From: Solobacterium sp.
Lineage (GTDB): Bacteria; Bacillota_I; Bacilli_A; Erysipelotrichales; Erysipelotrichaceae
Direction: 5' to 3'
Assembly: GCA_017536845.1 (NCBI GenBank)
Contig: JAFWCP010000062.1
Coordinates: 1 to 9,870, forward strand
DNA: 9,870 nt
Each line of letters begins with the position of its first letter. Within the stretch, counting starts at the first letter, position 1. The notes below the pieces were generated by a model, which worked only from the letters and a program-made list of their open reading frames with translations, was not told the DNA's origin and did not search any database. The position numbers were made by a program, and so were the translations under genes. Below, piece after piece: positions 5,943 to 9,870 of this stretch.

Positions 5943-6767
5943 ATGGGACAGAAAGTTAGCCCGATCGGCATGAGAGTCGGCGTTATCCGCGACTGGGATT
6001 CCAGATGGTATGCAAATAAAGCTGACTTTGGCGTTCTCCTGAATGAAGACGTCAGAATTCGGAGCTTCCTTGAAAAGGAATTAAAGGATGCTTACATTTC
6101 CAGAATCGAAATCGAGCGTACCGGCAAGAAGGATGTCAAACTGGTCATCCGCTGCGCCCGTCCGGGTGCAGTCATGGGCAAGGCAGCCGAGGGTGAAGTC
6201 GACAGATTAACCCAGCTCAAGAACAAGGTTGCTGAACTCACCGGCAAGAACGTCAAGATCGAAGTTGTCGTTGTCGGCAATCCGGATCTCGATGCAAGAC
6301 TGGTCGCCCGTAAGATCTGCGAGCAGCTCGAAGCTCGTCAGTCCTTCCGTATGGCACAGAAGAAGGCAATCACCAGCACAATGCGTTCCGGCGCCAAGGG
6401 TATCAAGACTCTGGCGAAGGGCCGTCTGGGCGGTGCGGAAATCGCCCGTCAGGAAGGTTACGCAAAGGGCGTTGTTCCTCTTCATACACTGAGAAGCGAT
6501 ATCGATTATGCAATCGAAGAAGCGACTACAACATATGGCAAGATCGGTGTCAAGGTCTGGATCTGCCGCGGTGAAGTTCTCCCCGGACAGATGGTCAAGG
6601 AACCGGAAGCACCTGCGAGAAACCCGAGGGACAACCGCGGCGGACGCGGCAGAGGCAATCGCAGAAACGATCGTAACAATGACCGCGGCGAGAAAAGAAA
6701 CCGTCGTCCGGCCAACAGTGAGGCAAGGGCAGCTGAGGCTCCCAAGTCCGAAGGAGGTAATAACTGA
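5943..6767 (+). CDS. rpsC: 30S ribosomal protein S3 with a long Arg/Asn/Gly-rich tail
   Basis: S3 forms part of the mRNA entry tunnel and helicase site on the 30S subunit. The start [20 protein letters not shown] is typical, and the ATG at 5943 follows AAGGAAGGT (5928-5936), which overlaps the rplV stop. The KH domain carries [17 protein letters not shown] (73-89). The usual GXXG loop GKGG is replaced by GKAA plus an extra residue. The C-terminal domain is conventional: [11 protein letters not shown] (146-156), [10 protein letters not shown] (160-169), [13 protein letters not shown] (178-190), [18 protein letters not shown] (198-215). At 274 residues it is about 50 longer than the Bacillus protein. 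Residues 216-274 form a low-complexity tail with 12 arginines between 226 and 255, then an Ala/Glu segment. The last codons (Glu-Gly-Gly) also spell the AAGGAGGT of rplP. Confidence 0.97.
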   Translation: MGQKVSPIGMRVGVIRDWDSRWYANKADFGVLLNEDVRIRSFLEKELKDAYISRIEIERTGKKDVKLVIRCARPGAVMGKAAEGEVDRLTQLKNKVAELTGKNVKIEVVVVGNPDLDARLVARKICEQLEARQSFRMAQKKAITSTMRSGAKGIKTLAKGRLGGAEIARQEGYAKGVVPLHTLRSDIDYAIEEATTTYGKIGVKVWICRGEVLPGQMVKEPEAPARNPRDNRGGRGRGNRRNDRNNDRGEKRNRRPANSEARAAEAPKSEGGNN

Positions 6768-6769
6768 TT

Positions 6770-7189
6770 ATGTTAATGCCTAACAGAACCAAGTACAGAA
6801 GACCGCACCGTCTGAGCTACGAAGGCAGAGCCAAGGCCGGCCGTACCGTAGCATTCGGCGAATACGGACTTGTCGCAGTCGAAGGCGCATATGTCTCCAG
6901 CAACCAGCTCGAGGCAGCGCGTGTCGCGATGACCCGTTATATGAACCGTGGCGGTAAGGTCTGGATCAGAGTATTCCCGCAGCTTGCTAAAACCAAGAAG
7001 CCGCTCGAAGTACGTATGGGCTCCGGTAAGGGTGCTCCTGACCACTGGGTTGCCGTTGTTCAGAACGGCAGAATCCTGTTTGAAGTAGCCGGCGTCAGTG
7101 AAGAAGTCGCAAGAGAAGCATTGAGACTTGCAGCTCATAAGCTCTGCGTCAAGACCCGCTTTGTTAAGAAGGGCGAGGAGGAGAAGTAA
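6770..7189 (+). CDS. rplP: 50S ribosomal protein L16
   Basis: L16 organises the A-site side of the 50S subunit and is added late in assembly. The 139 residues show [14 protein letters not shown] at the start, [20 protein letters not shown] (51-70), the signature [14 protein letters not shown] (77-90), and the helix [18 protein letters not shown] (108-125). The ATG at 6770 is 11 bases after AAGGAGGT (6751-6758) and gives the MLxP start seen in relatives. The ATG at 6776 is further away and would lose it. The gap from rpsC is 2 bases, and the ribosome binding site lies within rpsC, so the two are probably coupled. Confidence 0.98.
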   Translation: MLMPNRTKYRRPHRLSYEGRAKAGRTVAFGEYGLVAVEGAYVSSNQLEAARVAMTRYMNRGGKVWIRVFPQLAKTKKPLEVRMGSGKGAPDHWVAVVQNGRILFEVAGVSEEVAREALRLAAHKLCVKTRFVKKGEEEK

Positions 7190-7191
7190 TC

Positions 7192-7389
7192 ATGAATGTG
7201 AAAGAAGTCAGAGACCTGAGCAGTGAAGAACTCAAGAAGGAAGTCACATCCCTGAAAGAAGAACTTTACAACCTTCGCTTTGCCAAGGCGACAGGAAACA
7301 TTGAGAATCCTGCTCGTATCAGAGAAGTCAAGAAGACCATTGCACGTATCTACACAGTTCTGACCGAACGTGAGAACGCTGCGAAGTAA
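7192..7389 (+). CDS. rpmC: 50S ribosomal protein L29
   Basis: L29 is a small helical-hairpin protein next to L23 at the tunnel exit. The 65 residues match family length: [16 protein letters not shown], then [20 protein letters not shown] (21-40) with the conserved LRF-A-x-G-x-x-x-NP core, and [18 protein letters not shown]. The gap from rplP is 2 bases. The GAGGAGG-like ribosome binding site (7175-7183) lies within the last Glu codons of rplP, so coupled translation is likely. Confidence 0.97.
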   Translation: MNVKEVRDLSSEELKKEVTSLKEELYNLRFAKATGNIENPARIREVKKTIARIYTVLTERENAAK

Positions 7390-7401
7390 GGAGGAGACAA
7401 C

Positions 7402-7665
7402 ATGGCTGAAAGAAACAGACGTAAGGTCCTGAGAGGAACAGTTGTTTCCGATAAGATGGACAAGACAATCGTCGTGGAAATCAACACCACAAAGAGCCAT
7501 CCTTTATATGGAAGGCGTGTAAAGTACTCAGTGAAGTTCAAGGCGCATGATGAAAACAACGAAGCCAAGATCGGCGACCTCGTTGAAGTCATGGAGACAA
7601 GACCCCTGAGTAAGGATAAGCATTTCCGTCTGGTCAAGATCATTGAGAAGGCAGTAGTGCTCTAA
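7402..7665 (+). CDS. rpsQ: 30S ribosomal protein S17
   Basis: S17 is a primary 16S rRNA-binding protein of the 30S body with an OB fold. The 87 residues contain [20 protein letters not shown] (8-27), [20 protein letters not shown] (31-50) and the family signature [20 protein letters not shown] (58-77). AAGGAGG (7388-7394) overlaps the rpmC stop and lies 7 bases before the ATG. This is the last gene of the classical S10 cluster. The next gene, L14, starts the spc cluster 20 bases later. Confidence 0.98.
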   Translation: MAERNRRKVLRGTVVSDKMDKTIVVEINTTKSHPLYGRRVKYSVKFKAHDENNEAKIGDLVEVMETRPLSKDKHFRLVKIIEKAVVL

Positions 7666-7685
7666 GGTACTGGAGGTAAAGCAAG

Positions 7686-8054
7686 ATGATTCATAATGAA
7701 AGCAGATTGAATGTCGCTGACAACACCGGTGCCAAGGAAGTCCTTGTCATTCGTTGCCTGGGCGGCTCAAAGCGCAAGACTGCGACAATCGGTGATATCG
7801 TTGTCTGTGCAGTTAAGAAAGCAACACCTAACGGTTCCGTCAAGGAAGGTCAGGTTGTCAAGTGTGTCATCGCCAGAACGGCTTACGGCGTACGCCGTGA
7901 AAACGGTTCCTATATCAAGTTTGACGACAACGCAGCTGTCATCATCAAGGAAGACCTGACACCTGTCGGAACTCGTATCTTTGGACCGGTTGCAAGAGAA
8001 CTCCGTGAAAAGGGATTCATGAAGATTGTCTCCCTGGCTCCGGAAGTACTGTAG
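7686..8054 (+). CDS. rplN: 50S ribosomal protein L14
   Basis: L14 lies at the 50S face that contacts the 30S subunit, and is the docking point for the silencing factor RsfS. The 122 residues are exactly family length: [20 protein letters not shown] (5-24), [20 protein letters not shown] (36-55), [20 protein letters not shown] (65-84), [20 protein letters not shown] (95-114) and ending LAPEVL. GGAGGT (7672-7677) lies 8 bases before the ATG. It is first in the spc cluster, but the 20-base gap after rpsQ has room only for the ribosome binding site, not a promoter. The stop is TAG, which overlaps the AGGAGG for rplX. Confidence 0.98.
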   Translation: MIHNESRLNVADNTGAKEVLVIRCLGGSKRKTATIGDIVVCAVKKATPNGSVKEGQVVKCVIARTAYGVRRENGSYIKFDDNAAVIIKEDLTPVGTRIFGPVARELREKGFMKIVSLAPEVL

Positions 8055-8067
8055 GAGGATTCAGGAT

Positions 8068-8391
8068 ATGAAAATCAAAACAGGCGATACTGTAAAGGTT
8101 ATTACAGGCCACTATAAGGGGAACATCGGCGAAGTCATCAAGGCATATCCGAAGAAGAACCAGGTTGTCGTCGAAGGCGTCAACATGATCAAGAAGACTG
8201 TCAAGCCCTCTGATCAGAACCCTGAAGGCGGCATCATTGAAAGAGAAGCCCCGATCGATGCTTCCAACGTCATGCTCTATGACAAGAAGGCAAAGACGGC
8301 GAGCCGTGTCGGTTACAAGTTCAACGACAAGGGCGAAAAGGTCAGATACTACAAGAAGTCCGGAGAGGTTGTCAAGGAGGCCAATAAGTAA
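8068..8391 (+). CDS. rplX: 50S ribosomal protein L24
   Basis: L24 is one of the assembly-initiating proteins of the 50S subunit. The 107 residues carry the KOW motif near the start: [20 protein letters not shown] (1-20), [36 protein letters not shown] (54-70) and a Lys/Tyr-rich end follow. I start it at ATG 8068, 9 bases after AGGAGG (8053-8058). The frame is open further upstream, but that part overlaps rplN and lacks homology. The TAA stop overlaps the rplE start by one base (TAATG, 8389-8393). Confidence 0.97.
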   Translation: MKIKTGDTVKVITGHYKGNIGEVIKAYPKKNQVVVEGVNMIKKTVKPSDQNPEGGIIEREAPIDASNVMLYDKKAKTASRVGYKFNDKGEKVRYYKKSGEVVKEANK

Positions 8392-8933
8392 TGAATCGTT
8401 TATTACAGAAATATGTTGAAACGGTCAAGCCTTCGCTGATGCAGGAATTCAACTATACCAGCACCATGCAGGCACCGAAGGTCGTCAAGATCGTTGTGAA
8501 CATGGGCGTCGGCGATGCCATCGCAAATCCGAAGTCTCTTGAAGAAGCGGCAGCTGAACTGACGCAGATCACAGGCCAGAAGCCGGTCATCACAAAGGCT
8601 AAGAAGTCGATCGCGAACTTCAAGCTCCGTGAAGGCATGAACATCGGCTGCAAGGTCACTCTGCGCGGCGAGAGAATGTATGAATTCCTCGACAAGCTGA
8701 TCAACATCTCCCTCCCGCGTGTCCGTGACTTCCGTGGCGTCAGCGCAACTGCATTCGACGGCCGCGGCAACTACACACTGGGCGTCAGGGAACAGCTGAT
8801 CTTCCCGGAAATCAATTTCGACAAGGTCACAAAGGTCCGCGGTATGGACATCGTCATCGTTACATCCGCACAGACCAACCAGGAAGCTTACTCGCTCCTG
8901 AAGGGCCTGGGAATGCCGTTTGTTAAGAACTAA
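8391..8933 (+). CDS. rplE: 50S ribosomal protein L5
   Basis: L5 binds 5S rRNA in the central protuberance and contacts P-site tRNA. The 180 residues are family length: [15 protein letters not shown] (29-43), [20 protein letters not shown] (61-80), [19 protein letters not shown] (85-103), [10 protein letters not shown] (108-117), [16 protein letters not shown] (126-141) and the C-terminal KGLGMPF. It overlaps rplX by one base. The ribosome binding site AAGGAGG (8374-8380), 10 bases upstream, is inside the Lys-Glu codons of the L24 tail, so translation is probably coupled. Confidence 0.98.
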   Translation: MNRLLQKYVETVKPSLMQEFNYTSTMQAPKVVKIVVNMGVGDAIANPKSLEEAAAELTQITGQKPVITKAKKSIANFKLREGMNIGCKVTLRGERMYEFLDKLINISLPRVRDFRGVSATAFDGRGNYTLGVREQLIFPEINFDKVTKVRGMDIVIVTSAQTNQEAYSLLKGLGMPFVKN

Positions 8934-8947
8934 GAGGAGAACGAATC

Positions 8948-9133
8948 ATGGCAAAAACATCACAGAAAGTCAGACAGGCACGTCCTGCAAAGTTCTCCAC
9001 ACGCGCTTACACGCGCTGCGAGAGATGCGGACGTCCGCATTCCGTCTTAAGAAAGTACAAAGTCTGCCGTATCTGCTTCAGAGAACTGGCTTATAAGGGC
9101 CAGATCCCTGGCGTCAAGAAGGCAAGCTGGTAA
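8948..9133 (+). CDS. rpsN: 30S ribosomal protein S14, zinc-binding (short) type
   Basis: S14 is part of the 30S head. This is the short, zinc-binding form: 61 residues with two CXXC pairs, Cys24-Cys27 and Cys40-Cys43, around [12 protein letters not shown]. The usual [19 protein letters not shown] and the end [11 protein letters not shown] identify it. The zinc form is standard in the spc cluster of many Gram-positive bacteria. Some also hold a longer zinc-free copy elsewhere for zinc shortage, which cannot be judged here. AGAGGAGA (8933-8940) precedes the ATG by 7 bases and begins in the rplE stop codon. Confidence 0.98.
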   Translation: MAKTSQKVRQARPAKFSTRAYTRCERCGRPHSVLRKYKVCRICFRELAYKGQIPGVKKASW

Positions 9134-9148
9134 GGGAGGTAGCACGAG

Positions 9149-9550
9149 ATGAATATGACAGATCCTATCGCTGATATGCTCACCAGAATCCGTAACGGAT
9201 ACCAGTCCAAGCTGGAAACAGTGGATGTTGTTCCCTACAGCAAGGTGAAGAATGAAATCGCGAAGATCCTCAAGAGCGAGGGTTACATTGATAAAGTCTC
9301 TGTACAGGGCGACGGCATTGAAAAGAAGCTCGTCATCACTCTGAAGTACACAGCTGACGGCGAAAAAGTCATCAACGGTATCAAGAGAATCTCCAAACCC
9401 GGCCTGCGCGTTTATGCAAAGGGCGACAATGTTCCCAAGGTCCTCAACGGCCTGGGTGTTGCGATCATCTCCACTTCTGAAGGCATGATGACCGACAGAG
9501 AAGCACGCAAGAAGCACATCGGCGGTGAAGTCATCGCTTATGTCTGGTAA
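9149..9550 (+). CDS. rpsH: 30S ribosomal protein S8
   Basis: S8 binds 16S rRNA in the 30S platform and represses the spc operon in E. coli by binding the L5 region of the mRNA. The 133 residues show [17 protein letters not shown] at the start, [20 protein letters not shown] (79-98), [21 protein letters not shown] (99-119) and the end GGEVIAYVW. The ATG at 9149 is chosen over 9155: GGGAGGT (9134-9140) is 8 bases upstream, and relatives begin MxMTDP. The S8-binding control seen in E. coli cannot be assumed here. Confidence 0.98.
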   Translation: MNMTDPIADMLTRIRNGYQSKLETVDVVPYSKVKNEIAKILKSEGYIDKVSVQGDGIEKKLVITLKYTADGEKVINGIKRISKPGLRVYAKGDNVPKVLNGLGVAIISTSEGMMTDREARKKHIGGEVIAYVW

Positions 9551-9567
9551 GAAAGGAAACTGAGAGA

Positions 9568-9870
9568 ATGTCACGTATCGGAAATAAGACGATTACCGTT
9601 CCCGCCGGCGTCGAAGTCGAAGTCGCAGCAGGGAATGAGGTGACTGTCAAGGGCCCCAAGGGAACACTCACAAGAAAGTTCTCTGACCTGATGACAATTG
9701 AAATGGACAACGGTGTTATCACCGTCAAGCGTCCGAATGATGAAAAGGTTACCAAGCAGCTGCACGGCACAACCCGCGCTGTCTTGGCGAATATGATCAA
9801 CGGCACAAACGCAGGCTTCACAAAGACCCTGAAGATTGTCGGTATCGGTTACAGAGCTGCTCTGGAAGGC
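9568..9870 (+). CDS. rplF: 50S ribosomal protein L6, N-terminal part (3' end outside window)
   Basis: L6 lies near the base of the L7/L12 stalk and the sarcin-ricin loop, where translation factors dock. The first 101 residues are present and the frame is open to the last base; the family is about 180 residues, so a little over half is visible. MSRIGNKTITVPAGVEVEVA, VKGPKGTLTRKF (27-38), LHGTTRAVLANMINGTNAGFTK (65-86) and LKIVGIGYRA (88-97) are characteristic. The ATG follows GAAAGGAA (9551-9558) by 9 bases, and the gene begins 17 bases after rpsH. Confidence 0.97.
   Translation, partial: MSRIGNKTITVPAGVEVEVAAGNEVTVKGPKGTLTRKFSDLMTIEMDNGVITVKRPNDEKVTKQLHGTTRAVLANMINGTNAGFTKTLKIVGIGYRAALEG

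Noticed and set aside
8026..8067. Upstream in-frame extension of rplX
   Set aside because: It overlaps rplN. The ATG at 8068 follows AGGAGG and gives the conserved KOW-domain start.
9047..9574. 175-codon minus-strand open frame opposite rpsN and rpsH
   Set aside because: It is fully antisense to highly conserved ribosomal protein genes, and the translation is not recognisable.

Overview
The window is a stretch of chromosome from a low-to-mid-GC Gram-positive bacterium of the Bacillota. The evidence is strong AAGGAGG-type ribosome binding sites before nearly every gene, a lipoprotein-type solute-binding protein in an ABC cassette, a four-cysteine (zinc) S14, and the gene order S10-L3-L4-L23-L2-S19-L22-S3-L16-L29-S17-L14-L24-L5-S14-S8-L6. 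Base composition looks balanced, near 50% GC by eye. The divergent L3 and the arginine-rich S3 tail suggest a gut-associated lineage such as Erysipelotrichia, but that placement is an impression from memory, not a computed result.

Region 1 (1-1860) is the end of a polar amino acid ABC importer operon: the C-terminus of the permease, a complete ATPase, and a solute-binding lipoprotein gene. The lipoprotein gene carries an in-frame TAA between its signal peptide and its ligand-binding domain. A two-part hairpin followed by a T-rich run closes this operon at 1810-1860.

Region 2 (1861-2420) has no convincing protein gene. Its downstream part is a well-formed promoter: an A/T-rich UP-like stretch, TTGCAA, 17 bases, then TATAAT. 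It is followed by a leader of about 124 nt that can fold into a long interrupted stem enclosing a hairpin, then a strong ribosome binding site for S10. A cre-like sequence and a 20-codon mini-ORF lie just upstream of the promoter.

Region 3 (2421-9870) is the S10 cluster running directly into the spc cluster: seventeen ribosomal protein genes on the + strand. Gaps run from a 1-base overlap to 66 bases, and I see no internal promoter or terminator. The last gene (L6) runs off the end of the window. The genes appear to be one transcription unit driven mainly from the promoter at 2262-2290, with tight translational coupling at several junctions (rplD/rplW, rpsC/rplP, rplP/rpmC, rplX/rplE).

I did not find a new biological system. 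The points most worth a second look are the nonsense codon in the binding-protein gene, the structured S10 leader and its promoter repeat, and departures from family consensus in L3 (loop near the peptidyl transferase centre) and S3 (KH-domain GXXG loop and a long RG/RN-rich tail).
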